This document shows, in pieces, positions 39,640-48,736 of a stretch of DNA of 64,000 nt. The first letter of the stretch is position 1; every line of letters begins with the position of its first letter. The position numbers were made by a program, and so were the translations under genes. The notes beneath the pieces were generated by a model. It was not told the DNA's origin. It was given only the letters and a program-made list of their open reading frames with translations, and did not search any database. This DNA comes from Chloroflexota bacterium (GTDB lineage Bacteria; Chloroflexota; Anaerolineae; Aggregatilineales; Phototrophicaceae): the NCBI GenBank assembly GCA_011525385.1, contig WTGF01000111.1:1-64000 (forward strand), written 5' to 3'.

Positions 39640-39828
39640 ATGACGACTGGCGATCAGACGCTGACTGAACGAATGGCTAGAGTCGAATCTTCCATCGAAA
39701 CTGAACGTCCGCATCTTGCAAGCAAAGCAGATTTGGAAAAGCTGAAGAGCGATCTGACGTTTCGCATGATCGTCATTAGCGCCGCATTGCTTGGCCTCAT
39801 CAAGATAATTCCGCCGTTTCAAGTCTAA
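39640..39828 (+). CDS. Small coiled-coil/membrane protein, 62 residues
   Basis: A strong AAGGAGA lies seven bases before the ATG, so this small frame is probably translated. Residues 1-38 are polar and helical (LTERMARVESSIETER, ADLEKLKSDL), the last 20 are hydrophobic (FRMIVISAALLGLIKII). The pattern resembles C-terminal parts of DUF1640-type or holin-like membrane-anchored coiled coils. It lies in the defence/restriction remnant patch between the two DUF262-like fragments. Function unknown. Confidence 0.5.
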   Translation: MTTGDQTLTERMARVESSIETERPHLASKADLEKLKSDLTFRMIVISAALLGLIKIIPPFQV

Positions 39829-39954
39829 TCGTCTTGAAAGAAAAATCGCTTCACGCAGGCCCGCAAGTGCAAAATACGAGGCCGCGTTTGCTGGCAGTTT
39901 CCAGAAATAGCTAAAGTAATCCCGCATCGTAGTTGGCCCTAATCGGTTGTCGCA

Positions 39955-40131
39955 ATGAAAATCCAACAGCTAGACCTCAACGTCAGCGACCACGTCGCCG
40001 TCTGCCATGACGACGGCAATGGCAGCGTGGTCGGCTATTGGATAGAGGGTGGGAATCGAAGGAAGAAAACTGTCAAATGCTATGCAAGCAATGCAACCGA
40101 GAGAAGTCATCGAAATAACGAGCATAAATAG
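39955..40131 (+). pseudogene. Truncated DUF262-like fragment (copy 2)
   Basis: A 58-codon frame starting MKIQQLDLNVSDHVAVCHDD and continuing GSVVGYWIEGG before turning into unrelated sequence and a TAG. The block GSVVGYW is close to the VVGYGG of DUF262 N-termini. It repeats copy 1 (39493) with substitutions. Either remnants of a tandem gene or short degraded coding units. Confidence 0.4.
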
Positions 40132-40156
40132 GAATCTGAACCAACGAGGCGATACC

Positions 40157-40366
40157 ATGACCAACAAAAGTTTCGAAGTGCCCAATATCGGCTGCGCCGG
40201 CTGCGTCGCCGCAATCAAAACGGAGTTGGAAGATCTCTCCGGCGTACAAAGCGTCAGCGGTGATGTGTCCAGCAAAACCATCCAGATCGAGTTCGAGGCG
40301 CCGGCTACGCAGGACAGCATTGTAGTGGCGCTCACAGCAATAGACTATCCGCCAGCGACTACCTAG
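40157..40366 (+). CDS. HMA-domain copper chaperone-like protein
   Basis: A 69-residue heavy-metal-associated domain: FEVPNIGCAGCVAAIKTEL has the CxxC metal site (C13 and C16 region), and GVQSVSGDVSSKTIQIEFE is the second half of the ferredoxin-like fold. It should carry Cu(I) to a P-type ATPase such as the CopA encoded at 44.4 kb. ACGAGGCG is the ribosome site. The usual MTC is replaced by IGC in front of the metal loop. Confidence 0.85.
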   Translation: MTNKSFEVPNIGCAGCVAAIKTELEDLSGVQSVSGDVSSKTIQIEFEAPATQDSIVVALTAIDYPPATT

Positions 40367-40394
40367 CCGATAGCGGCTCCGCGGGCCGAGCCAC

Positions 40395-41168
40395 ATGATC
40401 GCCGATTTCGGGCGCGTTGCAGTCGATTACAGCCGCCATCGGGCCGGCTTCCCCAAAGCATTCTTCGCTCGCATAGAGGCCAGGGGCCTCATCCGCCCCG
40501 GCGCTCGCCTGCTGGACCTGGGCACAGGCACCGGATCAATCGCTCGCGGCATGGCTCGGCGCGGCTGCCGCGCCTTTGCGCTGGATCTTGCTCCGCAATT
40601 GCTGTCGCAAGCCAGGCAACTGGACTTGGACGCAGACGCGCGCAGCGCTTACTTCGTAGCCGCGGCGGAACAATGCCCCATCGCCCCTGGCTCCTTCGAT
40701 ATCGTGACCGCCGGGCAATGCTGGCATTGGTTTGAGGGTCCTCGAACGGCGCGAGAGATCGCGCGGATACTCGTTCCCGGCGGCGCGATCATCATTGCGC
40801 ATTTTGATTGGCTGCCGCGCCCTGGGAACCTGGTCGCGGCCACCGAAGCGCTCATCAAAAGACACAACCCTGCCTGGAGGCTAGGTGGAGGGGACGGCTT
40901 TTACCCGGAATGGCTGAACCATCTTGGGGACGCCGGTTTCGTCGACTTGGAGAGCTTCTCCTTCGACTTGGACGTGAGCTACAGCCAGGAAGCTTGGCGC
41001 GGTCGGGTGCGCGCCAGCGCCGGCGTCGCCGCCTCGCTGGCCGAGCCGCAAGTGCTCGCCTTCGACAAAGATCTGCGGCAGCTCCTGCGCGATTCTTTCC
41101 CGGCGGATCCGCTGGAAGTGCCGCACCGGGTCTTCGCCGTCCTGGGCAGGAATCAAACGCAGGCCTAA
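40395..41168 (+). CDS. Class I SAM-dependent methyltransferase
   Basis: A 257-residue enzyme with the Rossmann-like SAM fold: motif I LLDLGTGTGSIARGMARRG, acidic loop ALDLAPQLL, and FDIVTAGQCWHWF with ILVPGGAIIIAHFDW as motifs III-IV. The HWF after the post-II strand is common in methyltransferase_11-type enzymes of unknown small-molecule substrate. It starts 28 bases after the metallochaperone. Substrate not predictable. Confidence 0.85.
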   Translation: MIADFGRVAVDYSRHRAGFPKAFFARIEARGLIRPGARLLDLGTGTGSIARGMARRGCRAFALDLAPQLLSQARQLDLDADARSAYFVAAAEQCPIAPGSFDIVTAGQCWHWFEGPRTAREIARILVPGGAIIIAHFDWLPRPGNLVAATEALIKRHNPAWRLGGGDGFYPEWLNHLGDAGFVDLESFSFDLDVSYSQEAWRGRVRASAGVAASLAEPQVLAFDKDLRQLLRDSFPADPLEVPHRVFAVLGRNQTQA

Positions 41169-41256
41169 AGCGCTTGCAGGCCCGGCCCGCGTGACAAGGC
41201 GCCGCTTGATCAAGTAAAATCGGGCAAGTGGCAGCCCTGTTGCAGCGGATACTTTT

Positions 41257-42390
41257 ATGCCCCTTACCTTGACAGCTATACGCCTCAAAGCCCGAGAACT
41301 CGGATTCAACCTCTGTGGCGTGACACCCGCGGAACCATCGCCGACGCTGGCGGCATACCTGCGTTGGATCCAACAGGGCATGCAAGGCGAAATGCGCTAT
41401 ATGGCGCGGAGGGACCGGGTACGGCGGCGTCAAGATCCCCGCGAAATCCTGCCGGGGGCGAAGTCGCTGATCCTGGTCGGCATGGATTACTACGCGCGCT
41501 ACGCGGAGGACGAGGTCCTCAAGGATCCCGCGCGCGGGCGCATCGCCGCCTATGCCTGGGGCCTGGACTACCACCGGGTGCTGGAACTGCGGCTGCGGCA
41601 ATTCGCCGAGTGGCTGGCGGAGCAAGCCGGGCGGAAAACCGCGCAGAAAGTATACGTCGACACCGGCGCGATCCTGGAGCGCAGCCACGCCCAGCAAGCC
41701 GGCATGGGTTTCATCGGCAAGAATACCATGCTGATCCACCCGCGGCGGGGCAGCTATTTCTTCATCGGCGAGATCCTCAGTTCGCTGGAATTTGACGATT
41801 ACGACCAGCCGCATCGCGAGAGCATGTGCGGCACTTGTACGCGCTGCCTGCAGGCCTGTCCGACCGATGCCTTTCCCGCGCCCTTCGTCTTGGATTCGCG
41901 CTTGTGCATCAGCTATCACACCATCGAGAACAAGGGCTGGATCGATCGTGAGCTGCGCGGGCAATTCGGCAACTGGATCTTCGGCTGCGACATCTGCCAG
42001 GAGGTCTGCCCTTTCCAGCGCTTCGCCGAAGAAACCGATGAGGTCGCCTTCCTGCCTTTTGACCTGGACCGCGTCGCGCCCAAACTGACCGATATTCTGA
42101 TGTCCAACGACGATTCCTTCGGCGCCATGTTCAGGCGGACGCCGGTTGAGCGCATCAAGCGCGAGCGGCTGGTGCGCAACGCTTGCGTGGCCGCGGGCAA
42201 CTGGCAGAGCGAAGTCGCCATCCCCCATTTGATTCAACTGCTCTACGACGAGAGCGCGCTGGTGCGCGGGCACGCGGCCTGGGCGCTGTGGCGGACCATG
42301 GAACTTGATAGCGCCAAGCTGCTGACCGACCTCCACCGGCGCGAGGACGATGCGCGGGTGCGCGGCGAGGTTGAGGCGCTGTTGGGGTAA
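41257..42390 (+). CDS. queG: Epoxyqueuosine reductase
   Basis: Carries out the last step of queuosine synthesis in tRNA. A 377-residue protein with the cobalamin-binding domain, catalytic aspartate in VDTGAILERSHAQQAGMG, two [4Fe-4S] cluster motifs (CGTCTRCLQACPTDAF and CDICQEVCPFQ), and a C-terminal HEAT-like part (IPHLIQLLYDESALVRGHAAW). Length and order match QueG. Between the -10-like TACTTT and the ATG is only one base, so the promoter, if any, is elsewhere. Confidence 0.95.
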   Translation: MPLTLTAIRLKARELGFNLCGVTPAEPSPTLAAYLRWIQQGMQGEMRYMARRDRVRRRQDPREILPGAKSLILVGMDYYARYAEDEVLKDPARGRIAAYAWGLDYHRVLELRLRQFAEWLAEQAGRKTAQKVYVDTGAILERSHAQQAGMGFIGKNTMLIHPRRGSYFFIGEILSSLEFDDYDQPHRESMCGTCTRCLQACPTDAFPAPFVLDSRLCISYHTIENKGWIDRELRGQFGNWIFGCDICQEVCPFQRFAEETDEVAFLPFDLDRVAPKLTDILMSNDDSFGAMFRRTPVERIKRERLVRNACVAAGNWQSEVAIPHLIQLLYDESALVRGHAAWALWRTMELDSAKLLTDLHRREDDARVRGEVEALLG

Positions 42391-42608
42391 GCTAACCCCT
42401 CCCCCCGGCCTGTTCCCCCCTCAATCCCCCCGCTAAGCGGGGGGCGGAAACCCCAAAGCATCCGAAGTAGAGGGGGAGCGCGTCCAAGGGAGTTCAATAT
42501 GCGCTGTAATCTTGTGATCAGAGGCGACCCAATAATCGCGTAGACACGGACCTTCGGTCGCCCCTACACCGCCCGCCAAGATTCGCGTGTCGCGTACAGG
42601 ATCGCCCA
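42391..42608. repeat. Intergenic G/C repeats between convergent genes
   Basis: 42394-42480 holds a compound CCCCTCCCC...CCCCCCGCTAAGCGGGGGG...AGAGGGGGAGCG repeat; 42550-42565 is a degenerate GGTCGCCCCTAC arm. The hairpins may serve as terminators for queG and the opposing amidase gene. Confidence 0.6.
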
Positions 42609-44246
42609 TCATTCACCGTCCAAATCCGGATAGCGCCGGCGCCAGTCAGTGGCGTCCTGATAGGCTTTGGCGACGGCGAGCGTCTCCGCCTCTTGATAGA
42701 GGCCGCCGATGAAGGAGATGCTGGTGGGCGTACCCTTGTCGCTGAAGCCGTTGGGCAGGACCACGGTGGGATGTCCGGTGAAGTTGGTGATGGGCAGGAC
42801 GTTCGCGCCCTGGCTGGGCGCGATGAAGACATCGACGTCGGCCATCACCCGCGCCATATCAGCCATCAGCAACGTGCGGAGGCGGTTGGCGTTGATGTAC
42901 TCGACGGCGGGGATGAAGCGGGCGGCGCGGAAGACATTGGGCCAGGCGCTATTGTCTTGGCGCGCCATCGTATCAACGCGGCCATCGCGCGTGATCTGAT
43001 CGAAGGCGGCGGCGGCTTCGGCGGCCAAAATCGTCCAGAGTCCGCCGGTATCCCGCGCCGGCAAATCAATTGGGATCAGGTCGTAGCCCGCCGCGCGCAT
43101 GTCGTCGAGCGTTGCCAAGCTGTTGCGTAAGGTCGCCTCGATATAGGCGACCTGGTCGGCGTCTTTGTCCGCCAGCGCCGAATCATCCAGTTGGAAGCCC
43201 TTTTCCAGATAGCCGACGCGCAGCGATTTCGGATCGAGCGCCGGATCCCAAGTGAAGGGCTCGGGACTGATGCTTAGGTCATGACCATCGGGACCGTAAA
43301 TGGCGCTGAAAACGAGGGCGCAATCTTCGACCGAGCGGCACATGGGACCGATCTTGTCCATGCTCCAACTGAGCGCCATCGCGCCGTAGCGGCTGACTCG
43401 TCCGAAGGTGGGGCGCAGGCCGCTGAGGCCGCAGCGGGTCGAGGGCGAGACGATGCTGCCCAGGGTCTCGCTGCCGATGGAGAAACCGACCAAGCCGGCG
43501 GCGGTCGCCGCGCCCGGTCCCGCTGATGAGCCGCTGCTGCCCTCGCTGGTATCCCAGGGATTGCGCGTCATGCCGCCGTACCAGACATCGCCGTTGGCCA
43601 GCGCGCCCAGGGTCAGCTTGGCGATGAGCACCGCGCCGGCTTCCTCCAGGCGCTGGACGACCGTGGCGTCGAGATCGATAACCTGGTCCTTGTATGGCGC
43701 CGCGCCCCACTGAGTCGGATAGCCGCGCGTCGCCAGCAGGTCCTTGGCGCCCCAGGGCACGCCATGCAGAGGACCGCGATAGAGTCCGCGCGCGATCTCG
43801 GCATCGGCGCGCGTCGCCTGGGCGATGGCGAGCTCTTCGGTATAGGCGGCGACGCACTTGAGTGCGGGATCGTAGCGCTTGAGCCGCGCCAGGTACATTT
43901 CCGTCAGTTCCAGCGATGTCACCTGGCGTGACCGGATGAGCTCGGCCAGTTGCGTGACGGGATAGAAGGCGGCCTCTTCGAGATCGGCGGGGCGTGTAAC
44001 AGTGGGCTGAGCGCTCATGGCGTAGGTTCGCGGGACGGGCGCGGGATCGGGATCGGCGACATCCACATTGAAGTGGAGCGCCATGGGCACGCTGTTGTCG
44101 AGGTCGGCGGCGCGGACGGCGGCGTATTGCTCGCGGCGGCCGTTGACGATCTCGAGCATTTGGGCGAGTTGCTCGGGACTGAAGTCGAGGTCGAGAAGGG
44201 TTTGGGCGGCGGCGATGTGCTCGGGGGTGATGGGCGCTTGGGTCAT
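42609..44246 (-). CDS. Amidase signature family protein
   Basis: A 545-residue amidase. The Ser-cisSer-Lys triad is visible: lysine in VPWGAKDLLATRGYPT, the signature GSSGSSAGPGAATAAGLVGFS carrying both serines. Overall it resembles GatA-like single-subunit amidases and not the tRNA amidotransferase, as no gatB/gatC are nearby and the N-terminal 100 residues are unrelated to GatA. AAGGA lies before the ATG. Substrate unknown (amide or peptide-like). Confidence 0.88.
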   Translation of the reverse strand: MTQAPITPEHIAAAQTLLDLDFSPEQLAQMLEIVNGRREQYAAVRAADLDNSVPMALHFNVDVADPDPAPVPRTYAMSAQPTVTRPADLEEAAFYPVTQLAELIRSRQVTSLELTEMYLARLKRYDPALKCVAAYTEELAIAQATRADAEIARGLYRGPLHGVPWGAKDLLATRGYPTQWGAAPYKDQVIDLDATVVQRLEEAGAVLIAKLTLGALANGDVWYGGMTRNPWDTSEGSSGSSAGPGAATAAGLVGFSIGSETLGSIVSPSTRCGLSGLRPTFGRVSRYGAMALSWSMDKIGPMCRSVEDCALVFSAIYGPDGHDLSISPEPFTWDPALDPKSLRVGYLEKGFQLDDSALADKDADQVAYIEATLRNSLATLDDMRAAGYDLIPIDLPARDTGGLWTILAAEAAAAFDQITRDGRVDTMARQDNSAWPNVFRAARFIPAVEYINANRLRTLLMADMARVMADVDVFIAPSQGANVLPITNFTGHPTVVLPNGFSDKGTPTSISFIGGLYQEAETLAVAKAYQDATDWRRRYPDLDGE

Positions 44247-44295
44247 GGGTGGGTCCTTGGCTTGGGATTTTGGGCGAGTGTACCACAGGTTTTTT

Positions 44296-44386
44296 TCACC
44301 ACAGAGGCGCAGAGGGCACAGAGAAAGCCTTGGTAGATGTTTTTATTTTGTGGGCGACCTGATAGGTCGCCCCTACGTTACGTGGC
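44296..44386. repeat. Composite dispersed repeat upstream of the amidase
   Basis: CACCACAGAGGCGCAGAG and GCACAGAGAAAG blocks followed by the hairpin GGGCGACCT-GAT-AGGTCGCCC (44352-44372) and CCTACG. Same layout as at 6018-6114. Confidence 0.7.
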
Positions 44387-44431
44387 GATTTGTCGGCGAT
44401 GAATTGTGCCAGACGCAGACTGGCCGCTTCT

Positions 44432-46888
44432 CTACGACGACACCCGCGCCCCCCGCAACCTCAGCGAGTTCGTCACAACGAACACGCTCGAGAAGGCCAT
44501 CGCAGCGGCCGCGAACATGGGCAGCAGGCCGCCCAGCATGGCCACGGGAATCAGCACGATGTTGTAGATGAAAGCCCAAAACAGATTCTGGTAGATCGTG
44601 CGCATGGTGCGGCGGCTGAGATCCAGCGCGGAGACGACGGCTGTCAGGTCGCCGCTGACAAGGGTGACGTCCCCCGCTTCGATGGCGATATCAGTGCCGG
44701 TGCCGATGGCGAAGCCGACATCGGCGCTCGCCAGCGCCGGGGCGTCGTTGATGCCGTCTCCCACCATGCCGACTTTTTCGCCCTTGTTTTGCAAGTCCTT
44801 GATGACCGCCGCTTTCTCCGCCGGCAGCACATCGGCGTAAACCCTTTCAATGCCCACCGCCTTGGCGATGGCTGTTGCCGTGCCCTGATTGTCGCCTGTG
44901 ATCATCGCCACCTCGAGCCCGCGCGCTTTGAGGGCGGCGATGGCCGCGCGCGAACTGGGCTTGAGCGGGTCGCCGATGCCCAGCGCGCCGATCATCTCGC
45001 CCTCGACGGCGACCAGGGCGACGGTGCGCGCCTCCCGCGCCAGGCGGCGGATATTTTCCTCCAGCGCTGATGTCTCGACTCCCTTTTCCCGCATCAGGGC
45101 CGCGTTGCCGACGAGTACCGTTCGTCCGTCGATGGCCGCCTGAACGCCGCGTCCGGGCAGCGCTTCGAAGTCCTCAAGCGGGAACAAGTCAATCGACTCG
45201 GACTTTGCTTTGTCAAGGATGGCGGCGGCCAGGGGATGTTCGCTGCCGGCTTCGGCCGCTGCCGCGAAGCGCAAGACGGCCTCGGCGTCGCTCCCTGGCA
45301 GCGCGATGACGTCGGTGACGCTGGGCTGTCCGGCGGTGATGGTGCCGGTTTTATCTAGCAGAACCGTGCTCAGGGCTTTGGTCCTTTCCAGCGACTCGCT
45401 GTTGCGGAAGAGGATGCCAGATTCCGCGCCGCGTCCCGTGCCCACCATGATAGCGGTGGGCGTGGCCAAGCCCAGCGCGCAGGGACAGGCGATCACGAGC
45501 ACGGCGATCATATTGAGGATGGCCGTCGGCAGATCCGCGCCGCCGCCACTGCCAATTGTGAGCCAGCCGACAAGCGTGATGATGGCCAGCGCGATGACGA
45601 GTGGCACAAAGTAGGCGGAGACACGGTCGGCAATCGCTTGAATGGGCGCTTTGCTGCCTTGCGCCGCTTCCACCAGGCGGATGATCTGCCCCAGGACGGT
45701 GTCCTTGCCGACGCGCTGCGCCTCGGCGATCAAGCGGCCCTGCTGATTAACCGTGCCAGCGATGACCTCGTCGCCGGTTTTCTTGTTCACCGGCATGCTC
45801 TCCCCGCTGAGCATGGATTCGTCCACTGTTGAGCGGCCCTCGTTGACGATGGCGTCGACCGGGATGCGCTCGCCCGGTTTGACCAAGAGCAGGTCGCCCG
45901 GAACGACTTCGTCGATGGAAATCGATTTCTCCTTGCCATCGCTGAGCAGGGTGGCGGTTTTTGGCGCCAGCCCGATCAGCTTCTTGATGGCGGCGCTGGT
46001 GCGGCCCTTGGCCCGCGCTTCCAGCAGCTTGCCCAGCGTGATCAAGGTCAGAATCACGGCGGCAGATTCGAAATAGTCGGACTTGCCGACCTGGTCGGAA
46101 AAGTCAAAGAGCAGGCCGAGAAGGACGATCAAGCCATAGACATAAGCCGCCAGCGAGCCCATCGCCACCAGCACGTCCATGTTGGCGCTGCGGTTGCGCA
46201 GCGACTTGATGGCGCCGCGCAGATATTGCCGTCCCAGGATGAGCACGACCGGCGTCGCCAGCGCGCCGAATACAAAAAGCCAAAGGTCATGCATCAGCCA
46301 GGGGAGGCTATCCATGATAAAGGGCACTTGATGCATGAAGTGCCGCGCCATGCTCAAGACGGTCAGCGGGATGGTGAAGATCGCGCCGATCAAGACCAGG
46401 CGCGTCTGCCGGTCGATTTCAGCTTGGCGCGCGGCCGCCTCGGCATCTTCGCCTGCTTCCTCGCCGCTGACTTCGATGACGCCGTAGCCGGCGTTCTCCA
46501 CAGCTGCAACGAGATCGCCGCGACTTAGCGCCCCGGGCATGTAGCCGATGGCCGCACGCTCATTGGACAGGTTGACCGCGACATCAATCACGCCGTCGAC
46601 TTTATTGAGCGCGCGGGCCACGTTCTTCTGGCACATGGCGCAGGTCATGCCGGTGATAGGCAGGTCGACGCTGGCCCTGGCGACGCCATAGCCGGATTTT
46701 TCGATCTGTGAAACCAGATCGCGCATTTTGAGTTTGCCAGCGTCGTAATCGACCGTCGCCTTTTCTGTCGCCAGGTTGACCGTGACAGCGGCGACGCCGT
46801 CGGCGTCCTTGAGGCTCCGTTCGACATTTTTGACGCACATGGCGCAGGTCATGCCGGTGACGGGCAGTGAGATTTCCTTGAGGGTCAT
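44432..46888 (-). CDS. copA: Copper-exporting P1B-type ATPase
   Basis: An 818-residue pump. Two N-terminal HMA domains each carry GMTCAMC (cysteines 15/18 and 83/86). The transmembrane copper site is ACPCALGLA, the phosphorylation site DKTGTITAGQPSV, the nucleotide domain contains HPLAAAI, and the hinge GDGINDAPALA. It expels Cu(I). The csoR-type gene lies 23 bases upstream, so both are controlled together. GGAG precedes the ATG. Confidence 0.95.
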   Translation of the reverse strand: MTLKEISLPVTGMTCAMCVKNVERSLKDADGVAAVTVNLATEKATVDYDAGKLKMRDLVSQIEKSGYGVARASVDLPITGMTCAMCQKNVARALNKVDGVIDVAVNLSNERAAIGYMPGALSRGDLVAAVENAGYGVIEVSGEEAGEDAEAAARQAEIDRQTRLVLIGAIFTIPLTVLSMARHFMHQVPFIMDSLPWLMHDLWLFVFGALATPVVLILGRQYLRGAIKSLRNRSANMDVLVAMGSLAAYVYGLIVLLGLLFDFSDQVGKSDYFESAAVILTLITLGKLLEARAKGRTSAAIKKLIGLAPKTATLLSDGKEKSISIDEVVPGDLLLVKPGERIPVDAIVNEGRSTVDESMLSGESMPVNKKTGDEVIAGTVNQQGRLIAEAQRVGKDTVLGQIIRLVEAAQGSKAPIQAIADRVSAYFVPLVIALAIITLVGWLTIGSGGGADLPTAILNMIAVLVIACPCALGLATPTAIMVGTGRGAESGILFRNSESLERTKALSTVLLDKTGTITAGQPSVTDVIALPGSDAEAVLRFAAAAEAGSEHPLAAAILDKAKSESIDLFPLEDFEALPGRGVQAAIDGRTVLVGNAALMREKGVETSALEENIRRLAREARTVALVAVEGEMIGALGIGDPLKPSSRAAIAALKARGLEVAMITGDNQGTATAIAKAVGIERVYADVLPAEKAAVIKDLQNKGEKVGMVGDGINDAPALASADVGFAIGTGTDIAIEAGDVTLVSGDLTAVVSALDLSRRTMRTIYQNLFWAFIYNIVLIPVAMLGGLLPMFAAAAMAFSSVFVVTNSLRLRGARVSS

Positions 46889-46911
46889 ACGCTTGCTCCG
46901 GGTGTTCAGGT

Positions 46912-47208
46912 TCAGCTATTGATGAGCTTCAGGATGCGCCCCAGGTCATCGACGGCAGCCTCGGGATCGGCGTGCAGATCATGCCGCAAGCTGTTTTCGA
47001 TATAGCAATCGAAGAGATGATTGATCAGACTGCTCATGCCCTTCTCGATCGTGCGGGCGCGCAGGACCCGCTCTTCACAACTGCCGGCGTCGGCGGCGAT
47101 CATTTCTTCCAGCGCCTTTAGCTGACCTTGAACCCGCTTGATGCGGTTGATGGTCTTGCTATTATGCGCCTCGCGCGTCGATTCAACTTGCCTGGCTGAT
47201 TCTATCAT
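46912..47208 (-). CDS. CsoR/RcnR-family metal-sensing repressor
   Basis: A 98-residue all-helical DUF156 repressor: KTINRIKRVQGQLKALEEMI, then C44 in AGSCEERVL and LINHLFDCYIENSL. It should release DNA when copper binds and so derepress copA. The canonical CsoR ligands are Cys-His-Cys; C44 is present, but by spacing the other two places read Tyr69 and Ser73, while a His64 and Cys68 lie one turn earlier. AAGGAA lies six bases before the ATG. An operator-like palindrome is at 47227-47242. Confidence 0.87.
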   Translation of the reverse strand: MIESARQVESTREAHNSKTINRIKRVQGQLKALEEMIAADAGSCEERVLRARTIEKGMSSLINHLFDCYIENSLRHDLHADPEAAVDDLGRILKLINS

Positions 47209-47226
47209 TGCGCGTTCCTTATACCC

Positions 47227-47242
47227 ATACCCCTATAGGTAT
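47227..47242 (-). promoter_or_regulatory. CsoR-type operator
   Basis: ATACCCCTATAGGTAT is a near-palindrome of the ATACCC...GGTAT kind bound by copper repressors. It lies 19 bases before the repressor start, in the promoter region of csoR-copA, and a second partial half-site (ATACCC) is at 47221. Confidence 0.65.
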
Positions 47243-47289
47243 ATATTATCAAGACGACAATAGAATCGCAAATCTTTCGTCTGGCGGAC

Positions 47290-48636
47290 TCAGCTATCGT
47301 GAGCGATGAGGGGCACGGCGCTGCACTTGCCGCCGGTGACGGTGGCGTCAATGCGGATCCAGACGTGATCCGCCAGTTTCCACCAAAGCAAGTCGTCGGC
47401 GCCGATGGCGCGGGCTATGGGATCGGCGCTTTCACGATGCCCCATGACGGCGATGATGGGCGCCTCCGGATCGGGACGGGAGCGGATATTGGCGCCAAAG
47501 GTGCCAGCCGTGATCTTGCAAGGGGCTTCGAGGGACATGCCTTCCAAGGGACTTTGACCGGCGTCGGGGCGCTTTTCTATGATCGTGTAGGGATCCAGGC
47601 CGACGCGCGTGGGATAGTGGAGCGCGGCGATCGGCAAGCTGAGCATGCTCCCGTAGTCATAGGCGCTGGGCGCCGCGGGGACCTCGGCGGAGGTGGGACT
47701 GCCGTCTTCGGCCAGGCTCAGCGGGACTTGTGCATAGAAGCCGCTTTTCACGACGACCCTTGCCTCCGGGACGATAATGGATGCTTCGCCGTCCAGGACG
47801 TAAATCGACATGCCGGCGTCGATCTGCGCTTGCAGGAAGACGGTGCCATTGAGGCGAATATCAAGCCCATTGAGCCAAAACTGGCGCGGCGGCTGGAAGC
47901 GATTCGACTGCAAAAGAAGGCCGCTTTCGGCGGCGCCTGCGCAGGGCGCGTCGTCTATGCCGGTGCGGAAGTCAAAGGCTTGCCAGGAGAACCAGAGCGG
48001 AAGGCCCGCGTTGTCGCGCGGCGCGCTTTGCAGCAGGTTGATATCACCCGCCACCAGTTCTCGGCTGATCCAACCGATTTCTTCCGGGTCGGCATAGGCT
48101 TGGATCCAAGCGCCGTCTTCATTGAGTCTGACCGCTTTGAGGCCCGTGCGCTGGGCCACCGTTCTGATGACCGCGGCGTCGGTATTGGGTTCGGCGCGCA
48201 GGTTGGCGCCCTGGGCCGCCGCCACCGTGATATCCAGCAAGGGCGCTGGTATCGACGCCGGAGGCGGGGGGAAGAGCGCCACATCGCCAAAGGCGAGCAA
48301 GGCGGCAGTCTGGGCTTCCAAGCTGTCGGGGGGATAAGCCGCGAACAAGATTCGCGCGGTTCCCCAGGTCTTGTCCTCGCTGCTGGCGCTAAACCAGTCG
48401 ACGCTGTTCGATGCGATTTGGTCGCCGGGCTGCGCGAATACACCGGTTGGGACATCAGGCAATCTTGCCAGCGAGACGGTGGGATGACCAAAGCAGATTG
48501 AGTTAATCTCTTGTTCGGCGCAGGCGCTGGAGACGCTCCCGATGGCCCGATCCTGCAAAGCCGGGCAGGAACTGTTTTGCGCGGTGGCGCCTGTGGCCAG
48601 CAAAGATAGAATCAAGCTAAGGAGAAGTAGTCTCAT
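47290..48636 (-). CDS. Secreted protein with SH3b-like domains
   Basis: A 448-residue exported protein; the signal peptide (residues 1-19) ends at ATA-QNSS. An SH3b-like domain lies at about 135-200 (GANLRAEPNTDAAVIRTVAQ) and a second at about 375-440 (FGANIRSRPDPEAPIIAVMG). The middle (about 225-300) resembles a FecR-like cupin segment (GMSIYVLDGEASIIVPE). Surface or wall binding is likely. Same module type as the protein at 7.6-10.1 kb. Function unknown. Confidence 0.75.
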   Translation of the reverse strand: MRLLLLSLILSLLATGATAQNSSCPALQDRAIGSVSSACAEQEINSICFGHPTVSLARLPDVPTGVFAQPGDQIASNSVDWFSASSEDKTWGTARILFAAYPPDSLEAQTAALLAFGDVALFPPPPASIPAPLLDITVAAAQGANLRAEPNTDAAVIRTVAQRTGLKAVRLNEDGAWIQAYADPEEIGWISRELVAGDINLLQSAPRDNAGLPLWFSWQAFDFRTGIDDAPCAGAAESGLLLQSNRFQPPRQFWLNGLDIRLNGTVFLQAQIDAGMSIYVLDGEASIIVPEARVVVKSGFYAQVPLSLAEDGSPTSAEVPAAPSAYDYGSMLSLPIAALHYPTRVGLDPYTIIEKRPDAGQSPLEGMSLEAPCKITAGTFGANIRSRPDPEAPIIAVMGHRESADPIARAIGADDLLWWKLADHVWIRIDATVTGGKCSAVPLIAHDS

Positions 48637-48736
48637 CTACATGCGGTCTCATCGCGGACGGAAAACTGCGACGCTCGATCAGCCGGAGCCGCTCGGCGCG
48701 TAACCGCCGGAAAGGTCACAGGAATGCCCCGCTCAG

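Noticed and set aside
41250..41259. Leaderless start of queG from TACTTT
   Set aside because: Only one base separates the box from the ATG, which is too close for transcription to include the start codon.
40855..42336. A 493-codon open frame on the minus strand
   Set aside because: Antisense to the methyltransferase and queG; no recognisable domain.
47299..48501. A 400-codon open frame on the plus strand
   Set aside because: Antisense to the secreted SH3b protein, which has a signal peptide and domains.
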